A DNA stretch of 64,000 bases from Ricinus communis (Eukaryota; Streptophyta; Magnoliopsida; Malpighiales; Euphorbiaceae): positions 24,328,888 to 24,392,887 of the forward strand of contig NC_063260.1 in the NCBI RefSeq assembly GCF_019578655.1. Reading direction: 5' to 3'. The notes beneath the pieces are model-generated. The model did no database searches. It saw nothing but the letters and a program-made list of their open reading frames with translations, and was not told the origin of the DNA. This document shows, piece by piece, positions 22,472 to 35,270 of the stretch. The translations under genes were made by a program, and so were the position numbers. The stretch's first letter is position 1. Every line of letters begins with the position of its first letter.

Positions 22472-25400
22472 TCATACTTCTTTCTTCTTAGCCCAAACCA
22501 TGACAAGAGTAAAGCCCATCAAAGACATCATTACAGTCTGCAAATAATAGAAAGTTTAAAGAATAATCAAGATTAATACAAGATTCTGAAAGCCGGACAA
22601 AGAAGAGAAACAACAGTAAAATCCGTGTCACATGCAATAATCGTTTTATGTAAACCTATTATGCTCAACAAAGAAAAAAGCGCTGTTTTACCTACAAAAA
22701 AGTAATATAAGTCCGTTTGCCAAGAAAGGATTCACAATTTGCTCCAGTTTAGAATATATTATAGAATTAAAATTTTTATGAGAAGAAAAAAAATAAAATA
22801 GAACATTAGAATATTGAACATTTAACTTACAGAGATGGCCGGGGGCACAGCCACAAGCGGATCTCGGAAAAACCTATTTGCAAGTGCAAGGGCCAGAAGA
22901 CTGCTCTGCATTCCTGCAAAGAATATGCAGCTATAATAATATAACTCATGTTAATATGACAGAAATGGTAGTGAAGACAGTACCTGTCTCAAAGGACATT
23001 GTTCTTTGAAGTGCTTTGAGGTCAGGTGCTTTAGGGAAGACAAGACCAGTAAGAACATAACCAGCAACAAATGCCAACAGATGAAATGAAATAATGAGCG
23101 ATAATATGGTGGCTCCAAAAGGGGATATGACAGACTTGACATTAATAGCAAGTGGTGCTCCAACACAACAGGCTGTTACGAGTACTGAAAGAGGAGGTAG
23201 AAAGGGTCGAATAGCATTAGAAATCCAGGGAAGGAATCTGTAGAGCAAACATAAGTGATGGTAAGTATGGCTTCAGGGAATCATTTCAGCAATTATTTGG
23301 TGCCAGTTGGTATATCACCTGTTCAGAAGCAACCCTGCAGCAATTGGGGCAACTACTATTTGCAGAATACTGGACACCATTCCTGTTACATCAACAGGTA
23401 GTCTCTTTCCAATAAGCAAGAGCGACAACAAAGGTGTGACAAAAACCGCAGTAGCAGTAGACAGTGAGGTCATCACAATGCTTAAAGGAGCCATAGGTGG
23501 ATCAGTCAGAAAAGTAGCATAATTTGAAAGCTGGGCCCCACTAACACAAGATACCAACATAATCCCAGCACCTGACTCAAAGATTTACAAAATGTTAGCA
23601 AAGCCTCACCAACTCTAGTGGTTTGGTAGATAGGAACTCACCTATTGGAGTAGGAAGATTGAAAACTGATACAGAAATGATGCCGAAAATATATCCAAGA
23701 ATCGGCTTTACAATGAATTGGCCAAGGTAACCAGCAAAAATAGCTGATGGTCTCTTGAATGCTTCAACAAAATCCTTTTCACTGGAATTGACGCCAACTG
23801 CAAACATAAGAAATCCTAATGCAGGAGCATAGTACCTAAAAAATAGAACAAAGTAAAGCCATAAATATATCACACTCTCAAGAACTTATTTCATTCTATT
23901 GCGTACTCGGGATTTACTTTTTGCATAAACCTTCTTTAATCAGCTGTTCTAACTCTCATATATTACAGCTCAAAACCCTGCATAGTACCATGCGGTTATG
24001 CAAAAGTACTTAACTTAGCTTTAGATTTTAGAAATGAGAATCAGCTATTCAAAATTTTAAGAAAGATTCAAGTAACAAAGGTGTTACATTTTCCCATAGC
24101 AATTTAGAAATAGTTACATATTTGGCATTTGATTTTTACATTCAGACTGTATTGAAATTGATAACCAAAAGATCACAATCCCGTATTATCCACTTTGCAC
24201 TTGAGAAAAGAAAAGAAAAGAACAGTCTAGAAATAATGAACCATCAACCTTTTTTTCCTGAAGAACTTTTCTTTTCCTCAGGAGTACATTAAACAAAGTA
24301 AAATGTACTTTTATCTAAGAAAGCAATAGTTCTCAGAAATAAAAAGTACAAGCAATTAATTTTCTCTAAAACCTTTTAACAACCTGGTGGTGAACCATGT
24401 AAAAGAAGGTGGATAAACTAGAGCCAAGAGTGTACTAGCCAGCACTACATGAGGCAGTAGTGAATTTGATTTCTTCAAAATATTAATTAGAGAAAACTCC
24501 TCTTGCTCAAAAATCTGCAATAAGAAATGCATCAAGTAACATAATTATATGCCTGGGATAACTAACATCACATATTCACATGCAAGTCAATTAGTACAAC
24601 TAGTGAAGCAACTATGAACAGGAGCACACACATGCAAGTCTAGACAAGAACTTAAGAGCTAAAACTGAAATCAAGGTCTCACAGATTGGAGATAATCTTC
24701 TCCTTTTAAACCATAATCCTCTATAGTTTAGCATGTGCGCAAAACATTTCTTCCCCACACAAACATTAATGCGTTTGAAAAAGATTGACCTCATCCTTTA
24801 AAAGGACAAGATAATATGTAATATAATTGAATTATAGATTTGTTAATCCTCTATACTTTACTAAGGGTTTTTAAGTCCAATCTGAGGATTCAAAGCATGA
24901 CATTAGAAGCCTGTAAACCCCTCCACATATTACATACACAAATAAGCAAACTTGTAACGGCGATTTGAACCAAGCATGGTAGACATGTAATGGCAACCAT
25001 TAATAAAAGCACACATAAATTCTTGATGTTTCTAGAGAACCAAGATTATAGGGGAAAAGAACAAATAAAAGAAAAATCAAAACATGTTTTGCAAAGCCCT
25101 TAAGAAAAATATGCGCTTTATTTTCCGGCCATGACGCAAAAATTCAATCAGAAACACGAAACAACACAAGCAAGGTCAAACAACAAAAACATATCTGTAC
25201 CTTATTATGTTTGTTTACGATATTTAGACTCGGATCCTGATCAAAAGAATCCGAGAGCTTCTCTGATAAGCATCTGCGGACCAAAAATCTTGAACTCCCA
25301 ACTACCGCAAATCAATATAAACACTCATTCGGAAAAGGCAACAAAAAAAAAAAGTAAAATAGTATAATCATATACAGAAACTGAAATAAGTACAAAAAGA

Positions 25401-25706
25401 AAAATTTTGTGAAAAAAGAGCAAGAAACTTACATTGAGAATTGGGTTTTGGTTGAAGTGAAGAACCCACATAGCGAAACTCTTGAAAAAAAATAACAATA
25501 TACAGCAAAAGCCGCAATCATATGCAACTCGTAGAAGCTGACAGAAAAAATAAATAATAATAAAAGTATCTTTAGAAAGGAACCAGACCTGAAAGGTTGA
25601 GAGAGCAAATACAGGGCAAGAACTTTGGAACATGGGAATTGTTATGGATTTGGAATTGAGCGATATGTGGACGTTGAATCTGCCATTGCTTTGCGTTGAC
25701 AATCAT
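22472..25706 (-). CDS. Plastid sodium/metabolite symporter, BASS5/BASS6-like
   Basis: I reconstructed nine exons: 25,706-25,589; 25,480-25,433; 25,301-25,201; 24,514-24,384; 23,835-23,642; 23,571-23,319; 23,237-22,984; 22,913-22,831; 22,537-22,472. All have GT-AG ends and consistent phases, totalling 415 residues, normal for the family. Residues 1 to about 90 look like a transit peptide. The rest is an SBF/BASS fold with about nine hydrophobic segments. Blocks include ALVYPPSFTWF, YYAPALGFLMFAVG, GAQLSNYATFLTDPP, KRLPVDVTGM, CCVGAPLAIN and GMQSSLLALALA. The GAQLSNYATFLTDP block is the one I associate with BASS5/BASS6, not the pyruvate carrier BASS2. Known members carry 2-keto acids (BAT5 in Brassicaceae) or glycolate (BASS6); the substrate here is unknown. 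The first three exons are the least certain. Confidence 0.88.
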
Positions 25707-28094
25707 TTCTGCTTCGGGACACACTCCAGTTTCAGTTCCCTTTTCTTTCTAATTTCTAATTAAAATATAAGTATTCGATCGATTTAGAATTTAGTTTTGT
25801 AGAATTATTTTTTAAAATAACTTTACCTTTTCTCATTAAATTTAAAAGAAAAAAATATTATTTTTTATTTTTTTATCTCTTTTACAATTCAAATTAAATA
25901 TTATTTAATTATGAGAATCCGGTTTAATACACAAGTAGATTCAAGCGTATTTTTATTATATTAAAATCTTTCTAAATCTTAATAAAATTAATTAATACCT
26001 CATTTTGTATTAATCGAAAAATTACACTAGTATTTTAAAATTATAACTTATTATTAGATATCAATTTCTTTTAAAATTAATTTTATTATCAAATTAAAGT
26101 AAAATAGATTTTTAATAAAAATTAATTTAATATTGTTTTATTTACTTACATTATTTGTTTTTATCATATAATCTAATTTTAGAAAAATTAAATATATTGA
26201 AATATTTATTTTTTATATAATATTATTAAATTACTATGTAGTTTAATTTTAAAATTTTAAAATAAAATAAAAAATAAAAATTACTATTTTTATTAGATAT
26301 TAAAAATAGAATATATTAAAAATAAAAATTGTACTTGTATTAATTTTATTTGAATGGTTGATAAAAATATTTATTTTAATATATAAAATTATAATAATTT
26401 TTTTATTGATAGTGGACTTAGCAACATTGATAAATTATTTTACTGAATAAAAATATAATTATTTAATTTAATTTTTAATCTTAATATTATTTAAGTATAA
26501 TAGATAATAAAAATAATAATTTTATATTAATAACTAAAATTAAATTATATAATAATTTAATAATATTATTATAAATATAAATAGTTTTAAAATGTTTAAA
26601 TTTGATTGAATTAATTAAAAATAAAATATTAAAGTAAGTAAAAGTCTGTTAATTATTTATTTTAATTAGTTATACTAAAGATAAAATTTTATTTTAATTT
26701 GATAATAAAATTAATTTTAGTCGAGTTTGATATTTGATAATAAATTCAATAATTAAATTGTAATCTTAAATTATCAGTTTAGTTCTTTAACTAATGTAGA
26801 ATAATATAGTAATTGTGATAAAGATTTTAAAAAATCTTGATATAATAAAAAAATACAACGACAGACTTATATATTAATCTAGACCTCATAAATAAATAGT
26901 ATTTAACTTTTAAAATCATTTTTTCTCTTTTATTTATTTTATTTATTTTTATTAATAAAAAGTAATTAAAAATAAAATAAAAATATTATTAAACATATTC
27001 ATTTCAAAAGAATTTAAAATATAAAAGTACTTATTTATACCTCATAAGTAAATAGTATTTGATCTTTAGAAATATATTTTTTTTATTTTTTTATTTTTTT
27101 ATTAATAATTAATATACATATTCATTTCAAAAGAATTTAAAATATATAGTTGTTTATTTATAATTTAATAGAAATACACTAAGAGAATTTTATTAAAGAT
27201 GCTCTCAAAATTGAGAGTCTTTAATTTAATTATTTATAACATATTAAAATTTAATTATTTATTTTCACATTATCTCTGCTCATATGGTTATTTTGATTAT
27301 AATATTTTTTAATCTATTTTTTGTTTATAAAATTTAATATGTAAAAATATGAAAAATACAAAAATTATATTTTAAAATATATAAATAAAATATAGAATTT
27401 GTTAACAGAGAAGACTTTTTAACCTAATAAATTTGTCAATATTTCAAAATATTGTAACTAATATAAGAAAAATATAAAAATTATTTTATTTAATTAATTG
27501 AAGCAAAAGTTATAACATATCACTAAATTATAATGTGTAGAAACAATATATTAACCGTGTTTTATAATTATAGGTAAATAATTTCAGGCTTTAGCTTTTG
27601 TCATGGATAAATATGCATAATAATGTATATTCTCTCATTTGATAATAATAACATAAATCGAATTTAAGATATTTCTAATTCTAGTTCTATGTCTAAATTC
27701 AAAATTTAAAACTTTTAAGCTTTGAGCTATAAGTTGAAATTTAAAACAAAGGTTTCAGTACAGACGCAGGCGGATTGAGCTAAATAAGTCTAGTATAAAT
27801 TTATTTATAAATAATATATAATGTCGATAATTATATATTTGTTGAAAAAAATGTAAGATAATTACATTATAATTAGATAAAACATATCTCTTTAAAATTT
27901 AAAGTAAATTAAATCATAATATTTTAACCTATATAATTTAGCTAGAACATTCTTAATATTTCTCTCCGTATATATATTAATGTCAACTAGTTTAATATAA
28001 CTTTTACATTAAAGAAAAGGGGGGCATCTCCCTGACAAGAATATATATAGACTAGATATGTTAAATTTGTAATTAATTTAACACTTTAAATTTT
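25707..28094. other. Very AT-rich intergenic DNA
   Basis: About 2.4 kb, very AT-rich, with no open frame of note. The sequence AATAAATAGTATTT with its neighbourhood occurs twice (near 26,890 and 27,047), each followed by a similar stretch. These may be short dispersed repeat copies. Confidence 0.5.
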
Positions 28095-28099
28095 AATTT
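28095..28099. repeat. Left target-site duplication of the gypsy-type element
   Basis: AATTT precedes the element and AATTT follows it at 35,266-35,270. The match is perfect over 5 bp. Confidence 0.85.
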
Positions 28100-29384
28100 T
28101 GATGTGTCTTTTTTAGTACTTGCAAGTGCACGAACTGTTCCTATAGTAAGGGTAAGTTCACCACGACGTCGATCTCTCAAGGAACTATGATACCACTTAT
28201 TATAAAGACTAATTATCAACACAAAATAATAAAAATAAATCTAAACACTCTAAATCATATGTTTGAGAGGATAATGGTCATAAAGTAAAGTAACTAAACA
28301 ATAAATAAATATGCAATGCAAATGCAAATGCTTATGATCTAAAACTATATGCTAAAAATAGTATTTAATCTAGCCATTTACTTAGTAATCTCCTTGTTTT
28401 ATTTTAAGTCTAGATCTAATGAATGAGATGGTGATGTGCCTTTTCCCTAAATCACTCAAGCTAATTATGCAACTTAGGTTTCTTATACCAACATAGATTA
28501 AAGTAAAGATGACATTTCTAATACTTTTAAACCTAAAGATTTTCATAACAATTACTATTGCTAAATTAATATGATGGTTAACTAACAATAATAACTGAAA
28601 CTAATAAAGATATGAAGGTAAAGAAATCATTCATTAAATAAATAAATAAATAACAAGATTCGTGCAAAAGTAAAAAGACTAAACTAAACACTTATGAAAA
28701 CTAGCCTAACATATTTAACCCAATGATCATGGTATTAAATAGAGAGACATAAAACAATAAAATAAAAAGCTTCCTCAAGATCCAGAATTTCTTCAAGTAG
28801 GAAGAAGATTGGTTCTCAGTCTCTACTTCTTGAAAAGCTCCTTAGATTCTCAAAGAACAATGAAAACTAAAACTAAAGTGTTTATGAAGAACTGTAGAGA
28901 ATTATAGAGAGAATAATGGTGGCAGGTGTAGAAAGCAGGTAGGAGAAAACTGCCATCCTCCTTTCTTCTTCTTCCTTGCAGAGATTTATATAGAGGAGAG
29001 TCCTCCTCTAAATAAATCTCTATAGAGATGAGTATACTAATATAAGTCTATCTAAGATATAAGACTTAAAGTATCTTAATCTCCACCAAATACTATTCCA
29101 TAAATAACTCTTAATATAAATCCTAATAATTATACAAAATGACTAAAATATCCCTTGGGCCTTATAATTAGAAGTCCATGCATCTTAATCTTGGGCCTTG
29201 GCACGAAGATGTCCCATTAACCTTCTTTTAGCTCCATATTTTTCTCTTTTTGCTAATATTCCTGAAAATAGACAAGTAAGCTTAAGTGAGGTAAAAACAC
29301 ATATTTTCACCATTTTATATATAGAAATATATCATTAAAACTTTAAAATACCTTTAAATATCTATACATAATTTGGATCGATCA
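28100..29384 (-). repeat. 3' LTR (in element orientation) of the gypsy-type element
   Basis: It starts TGATGTGTC and ends GATCGATCA, giving TGAT...ATCA termini. It differs from 33,986-35,265 by about 45 substitutions and a few small indels, including one unit of an AAAT repeat near 28,640. Confidence 0.93.
28981..29020. repeat. 40-nt hairpin inside the LTR
   Basis: Arms 28,981-28,998 and 29,003-29,020 pair over 18 bases with one mismatch around a 4-base AGTC loop. The same structure is unchanged in the other LTR at 34,863-34,902. It overlaps the TATA box of the element. Confidence 0.7.
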
Positions 29385-29399
29385 AATACCCCCACACTT
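29385..29399 (-). other. Polypurine tract of the gypsy-type element
   Basis: On the minus strand this reads AAGTGTGGGGGTATT and abuts the 3' LTR. The G-run matches the form typical of Athila-type elements. Confidence 0.8.
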
Positions 29400-31334
29400 A
29401 AACTTTTACTTGTCCTCAAGTAAATAGCAACTGAGAATTAACTTTTGCAAAAAATCATGAAAAACATCCCTACTCAGCTTAAAGATATTATTCAAAAGAA
29501 TCTCATTAATGCAAAGATCATGTCAATCCAAGAACATTTGAGTCATAATAATTTTCTTTAAAAATATAAACTCAATCATTGTTAATCAAAAGACTCAAGC
29601 ATCCAATCCTTCACACATGTTTCACAAGAAATAGTCTAACTTATCTTCAAAGGACACAACTATGATGCATAATCCAAATTATCATAACCCTATTCAAAAA
29701 CGCAAAATCTTCATTCAAAAACAAGAGATCAATAGGCATTTATTACTTGCTTTTGAAGCTCTTATACTTTTTCTTTTCTTTTCTTTATACCCCTTGGATT
29801 TTAATTTTTTATACTTGGGGTACTTCTTTCTTTCTTGAGATGTTATGCCTTTTTACGCAGATACAAACATGGGTAATGAATGCACCTGGTTACTCAACAA
29901 AACATACATCAAGATGCTTTGCATACTCATAATCTTAATTGTCTTTTTACGTGAAAATCGACATTGGTCATGAAGATCCCCGGTTATTAAGCAACTATGG
30001 TCATGAAGATCCCCGGTTACTAAGCAACTAAAATTAGCGAAGTAGAGTTATTAAACTTAGAGCTTTAAACTTGCCCATATCATATCTCACAAACTTAGGC
30101 AAGCCAATTTAATAACAAGGAATCATAATCTAAATCATACACTTCTAATCATACCCATGTCGAATGTTATTAAACTATTAATCATGTCCATATACAAAAG
30201 ATGAACACTTGATCATTTAAGTGCAAATAACTCATGAGTTTATATTTATATATGTTAAAAACTAACTCAAGAGTTCAAGAATCTTAACATAATAGCATTC
30301 TTTCATTGACTCTTATATAGAACAATAAGAAAAAGCTGAGTGAAAAAAATTAAAATTTTGCAAAAGATTAATCAAAGTTGCTAATTCTCATGGCATATGA
30401 CGTATAAAGTTAATTGAAGAAATATTCTATTTCCCTCCCCCATACTTAAATTTGACATTGCTCTCAATCTCATTGCATATAGAAAAATAAAGAACAAAAA
30501 GAGAGGAAAAATATAGAATACTTCCCTAGAATTTTGCAATGCATAGTAAGCCATGAACTTGAATTCCAATCTCCACCATCCAAACCTTAGAAGCACACTT
30601 GAACACACATCATTGATAATTATAAAAGAAAGAAAGAAATAAAAATTTAAAAATAATGAAGAATTAAAAATAATAAACTATACTAGAAAGATTAAATCCT
30701 AAGATAATTAAAAGTTAGATCCTAATAAATAAATATAAATTCTAGAATAAAATTTAAAATAAAATCCTAGATCAATGATATGACTATTTATGTGGAGGAG
30801 ATAAATAAATATTTAATTTTAAAAGAGGGTATTTTAACTAAAAATAATTCATAACTAATCATAATTTCTTGGATTTAATTATTTTAATTTATGCTCAAAA
30901 AAAGTTTTTTTTACGGTTTTTTGCTCGTACGGGCCCGTTCGCGCCTATGTTGCGGGTTCGTGCCTTGCCTGCTGCGGGCGTGCATGCACGCTGCGCTGCG
31001 GCATCCGCCCTCCACGGCGCTGGCTGCTTCTGCGACCCGCGGCCGCTGCGGGCCCTGTTGTCTCTGCCGCGCCACGGGCCGTGTCATCTCGCCACACGGC
31101 CCATGTGAAAATTCGCTGCCGCAACGTGGCTCACTCACAATTTTTTTTTTTGTTGGAGTTTTAATTACTTCTCATGGAGACATATTGCCTTTTTGGAGAT
31201 CAAATATAAGCCTACAAGATAAACATAAAATAAATAATAAATAAAAATAGAAATAAAAAATATAACTTAAATGCATAAAAATAAAAATACAATTGCTAAG
31301 TTTATTGTTTATAGCTAGACATTCCTGATTATGC
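29400..31334 (-). other. Non-coding internal region in place of pol
   Basis: There is no RT, RNase H or integrase motif on either strand. It is mostly AT-rich. A short direct repeat (GGTCATGAAGATCCCCGGTTA) occurs at about 29,968-29,988 and 29,999-30,019, with related TGGGTAATGAATGCACCTGGTTACT upstream at 29,869. The GC island is listed separately. Confidence 0.7.
30914..31139. other. GC-rich island inside the gypsy-type element
   Basis: About 225 bp of strongly GC-rich sequence sits in an AT-rich element. It contains the 14-bp palindrome GCGTGCATGCACGC (30,978-30,991) and a 9-bp inverted repeat GGGCCGTGT / ACACGGCCC (31,076-31,084 and 31,094-31,102). It is open in several frames, but only because its composition lacks stops. 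I see no protein family in it. Confidence 0.75.
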
Positions 31335-33760
31335 TCATGGTGGGCGTTCATCCGCGCACTCCACTTTTTTGTCATAAACCATTCCTTTCAAGTATGGTTT
31401 CATACTATTTATGCGAACATCTAAAGTGTCATGAAAACTCTTGTTAATTAAGAATGGAATATCATCATATAATTGTTCATAAACAAGAGAATCTAAATAA
31501 TTATATGAACTCTTATCAATAGTAGATTTAGGAGATAAAATTAGAGAAGCAAACACTTTAAGTTCCACAGTTTCTCCTAAAACTGTCATGGTAAGTTTTC
31601 CATCATGCACATCAATCACAGTTCTTGTAGTTGCCATGAAAGGTCTACCAAGGAGTATGGTTTGCTCTTTATCCCTTATTGGTGTATTTTCCATGTCAAG
31701 TACTACAAATCAACTAGAATTATTAACTTACCTACTCGCACTAGCAAGTCTTCCACTATACCTTTAGGGTATTTTATCGATCTGTCTGCAAATTGTAGAG
31801 ACATAGTGGTAGGCTTCAACTCTCCCAAGCCAAGTCGTTCATACATCGAATAAGGCATCAAGTTGATGCTTGCTCCCAAATCTAATATGGCTTTTATATA
31901 TTTTTTATCACCTATTGTAATATCAATGGTGAAGCTACCAGGATCCTTCATCTTAAGGGGCAATTGATGTTGAAGCATTACACTTGCTACTTGTACTTTT
32001 TCGTTGTTTGCATATCGCCTTTTGTTGGTGTTCAACTCTTTAAAGAATTTTGCATAAGCTGGTTTATTCCTGATAATATCCAACAAAGGTAAGTTAATAT
32101 TAACTTTAGAGAGCATTTCAATACTTTCAAAAAAAATCATCATTTTTGCTCTCTTTGGGTTGGTTTAGAAAAGGAATAAGGGGTCTATAAGGCTGAGCTG
32201 CCTTATGAAATTCAGGTCCAGAAAATGCTTCCTTTTCTTTCTTCTCCAGCCTAAGATTAGGCTCTACTTTTTCTTCCTTTTGTATGCTTTCATGCTTTCA
32301 TCATTGCTTTGCACTAATCCGTCATTTTTAGGTGTACCTGTATAAGAAGAAAAATTTCTTTCAGTTTCCATAGTAATATTATCGACAACCTCACCTCTTC
32401 TAATAGTAGTAATGGAATTGACTTGTTCAGGTTGACTTGATAGTTCCTCTTTATTGAGCTCTTCAATAATTTGTTCCATTTGAGCTTCTAAACGTTTTAG
32501 TGAAGCCTCAATGGAATCTGTCTTTTTCTCATTCATCTCCATCCTATCATGAGAAGCCATCATAAATGATTGAAGTGTTTCTTCCAAACTTGGCTTCCTT
32601 TGTTCATTAGATCGAAGAGTTTATTCTTGATCTTGAAAGAAAGAATTGGAGTCCCTTTGGAATTGAGAATATTGGTCTTGGTAATGAGGTTGATTTTGAT
32701 TTCTCAATAATTGTGGTGGGTTTTGGTCATTGTATTTTTAAGAAAAATTTGGATGGTTTCTCCAACCTGTATTATATGTGTTGGAATAAGGGTCATTCAT
32801 AGGATGCATAGGTTGGTAAGAATCCATCAAATTTGTTTGGTCATACATATTTTCTCTGTAATTATCAAAAGATGAATAAGCATTAGCACTATGACCATAA
32901 ATACCACAAATACCACATACCTCATTATTTGGTGAGTTTTTTGTTGAAGTAAGCATATTAACTTGCTTAGTCAATTCAGCCAATTGCATAACTATCTCAC
33001 TATTAGTTACCACTTCATTTACTTTTATTCTCTTTGTCCTCACACTCTTTTGTTGAGAATTGACTCCTAACATTTCAAAGATGTTATAAACCTCATCAGG
33101 TGTCCTTTCTAACATAGCACCCCCAACTGCATTATCAACCATACATTGATATTGGTGTGTCAACCCATCATAAAATGATTGGTTAGTTATTGGGAGTGGG
33201 AATCCATGGTGTGGGCATTACAATAAAAGTGATTTGAAGCGATCCCATGCTTCATGAAAAGATTCAGCATTCTCTTAATAAAAATTAGAAATCTCACCTC
33301 TTAATTCTTTGGTCTTTTGCTATGAGTAAAATCTACTCATAAACTTTTGATAAATTTCATTCCAATTTCTCAAAGAATTAGGAGGCAAGGTCATTAACCA
33401 AGCCTTTGCTCTTTCTTTCAATGAATAAGGAAAACACCTCATTCTTAGTTGATCCTCATTAAGTCTAGATAATGGGAAAGTATGAACTATGGCATAAAAT
33501 TCTCTAATGAATGTTAATGCATCCTCACTAGGCATACCATAAAATGAAGGAAGCATATTAAAATGAATGCTCTTAAGTTCATAATTTCTAGATGTATCAC
33601 CTAGAACTATGCATGAAGTAGTGTTACCAATTGTGGGCAGTACATAATCTTTCATAGCCATTCGCCTTTCAGCTCCTACTTCTCTTTGTGGGTTTGCCAT
33701 GATATAAACTTCTTCTGTTGATTTTTCTTCTAGTTGTTTCCTGCTAAGCATACAAAACAA
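31335..33760 (-). pseudogene. Athila-type gag-protease pseudogene
   Basis: Reading minus from 33,760, the first part carries a retrotransposon Gag domain: ALTFIREFYAIVHTFP, then AKAWLMTLPPNSLRNWNEIY and a KFMSRFYS end. A degraded CCHC knuckle follows at about 32,917-32,876 (CGICGIYGH; its last Cys is Tyr). An aspartic protease segment reads LDLGASINLMPYSMYERLGLGELKPT (DLGA at about 31,882), and a C-terminal GRPFMATTRTVIDV block ends at 31,335. Pieces 33,760-33,320, 33,163-32,738, 32,587-32,264 and 32,143-31,703 share one frame separated by stops. The last piece (31,694-31,335) is shifted, so one ancestral ORF has decayed. Confidence 0.88.
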
Positions 33761-33962
33761 AAGAAAATTTCAGATTAAAATTAAAATTTTAAAAATAAAA
33801 TTTACAAACAAAATAAAAACACATAAACAAAACAAATCACAAAACACAAAACAAACAAATAAAACAAAAACACATAAACAAAATAAATCACAAAATATAA
33901 AACAAACTAACAAACACAAGATACTTTTGATAATCAATCAATATAATAAATTTGGACACAGT

Positions 33963-33980
33963 TCCCCGGCAACGGCGCTA
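33963..33980 (-). other. Primer-binding site (tRNA-Asp type)
   Basis: The plus strand reads TCCCCGGCAACGGCGCTA, the 3' end of plant tRNA-Asp(GUC) with CCA changed to CTA. It lies 5 bp inside the right LTR. This primer is used by Athila-group elements. Confidence 0.85.
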
Positions 33981-33985
33981 AAACA

Positions 33986-35265
33986 TGATGTGTCTTTTTT
34001 AGTACTCGCAAGTGCACGAACCGTTCCTATAGTAAGGGTAAGTTCACCACGAGGTCGATCTCTCAAGGAACTATGAGGCCACTTATTATAAAGACTAATT
34101 ATCAACACAAAACAATAAAAATAAATCTAAACACTCTAAATCATATGTTTGAGAGGCTAATGGTCATAAAGTAAAGTAACTAAACAATAAATAAATATGC
34201 AATGCAAATGCAAATGCTTATGATCTAAAACTATATGCTAAAAATAATATTTATTCTAGCTATTTACTTAGTAATCTGCTTGTTTTATTTTAAGTCTAGA
34301 TCTAATGAATGAGATGGTGATGTGCCTTTTCCCTAAATCACTCAAGCTAATTATGCAACTTAGGTTTCTTATACCACCATAGATTAAAGTAAAGATGACA
34401 TTTCTAATACTTTTAAACCTAAAGATTTTTATAACAATTACTATTGCTAAATTAATATAATGGTTAACTAACAATAATAACTGAAACTAATAAAGATATG
34501 AAGGTAAAGAAATCATTCATTAAATAAATAAATAACAAGATTCATGCAAAAGTACAAAGACTAAACTAAACACTTATGAAAACTAGCCTAACATATTTAA
34601 CCTAATGATCATGGTATTAAATAGAGAGACATAAAACAATAAAATAAAAAGCTCCCTCAAGATACAGAATTTCTTCAAGTATGAAGAAGATTGGTCCTCA
34701 GTCTTCACTTCTTGAAAAGCTCCTTAAATCCTCAAAGAACAATGAAAACTAAAACTAAAGTGTTTATGAAGAACTGTAGAGAATTATGGAGAGAATAATG
34801 GTGGCCGGTGTAGAGAGCAGGTAGGAGAAAACTCCCATCCTCCTTTCTTCTTCTTCCTTGCAGAGATTTATATAGAGGAGAGTCCTCCTCTAAATAAATC
34901 TCTCTAGAGATGAGTATACTAAGATAAGTCTATCTAAGAGATAAGACTTAAAGTATCTTAATCTCCACCAAATACTATTCCATAAATAACTCTTAATATA
35001 AATCCTAATAATTATACAAAATGACTAAAATATCCCTTGGACCTTATAATTAGTAGTCCATACATCTTAATCTTGGGCCTTGGCACGAATATGTCCCATT
35101 AAGCTTCTTTTAGCTCCATATTTTTCTCTTTTTGCTAATATTTCTGAAAATAGACAATTAAACTTAAGTGAGGCAAAAACACATATTTTCGCCATTTTAT
35201 ACATAGAAATATATCATTAAAGCTTATAATACCTTTAAATATCTATACATAATTTGGATCGATCA
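33986..35265 (-). repeat. 5' LTR (in element orientation) of the gypsy-type element
   Basis: It is collinear with 28,100-29,384. It begins TGATGTGTC and ends GATCGATCA on the plus strand. AATTT follows as the target duplication. Confidence 0.93.
34867..34874 (-). promoter_or_regulatory. Probable TATA box of the gypsy-type LTR
   Basis: On the minus strand the sequence is CTATATAAA within the conserved hairpin arm. Orientation fits transcription into gag. Confidence 0.5.
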
Positions 35266-35270
35266 AATTT

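Larger units (their letters stand above)
28100..35265 (-). mobile_element. Non-autonomous Ty3/gypsy-type (Athila-like) retrotransposon, TR-GAG-like
   Basis: This 7.17-kb element lies on the minus strand. It has near-identical LTRs of 1,280-1,285 bp, a perfect 5-bp target duplication, a tRNA-Asp primer site next to the right LTR and a G-rich polypurine tract next to the left LTR. Its only coding part is a broken gag-protease frame at 31,335-33,760 of Athila/Tat type. RT, RNase H and integrase are absent; the remaining 1.9 kb is non-coding and includes a GC-rich island. Intact LTRs with an old-looking deletion of pol fit the published TR-GAG class, which is thought to move with enzymes from autonomous relatives. 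The LTRs differ at about 45 positions by hand count, roughly 3.5%. Confidence 0.9.

Noticed and set aside
25325..25702. A single-exon 125-residue minus-strand protein
   Set aside because: It begins at a non-ATG codon and runs through two introns of the BASS gene; the spliced reading uses another frame with matching phases.
30869..31244. Ala/Arg/Cys-rich proteins in the GC island
   Set aside because: Open in several frames on both strands only because GC-rich DNA has few stops; no family match.
28100..35265. Segmental duplication of host DNA (two 1.28-kb copies 5.9 kb apart)
   Set aside because: Matching TGAT/ATCA ends, primer site, polypurine tract and target duplication show these are LTRs.
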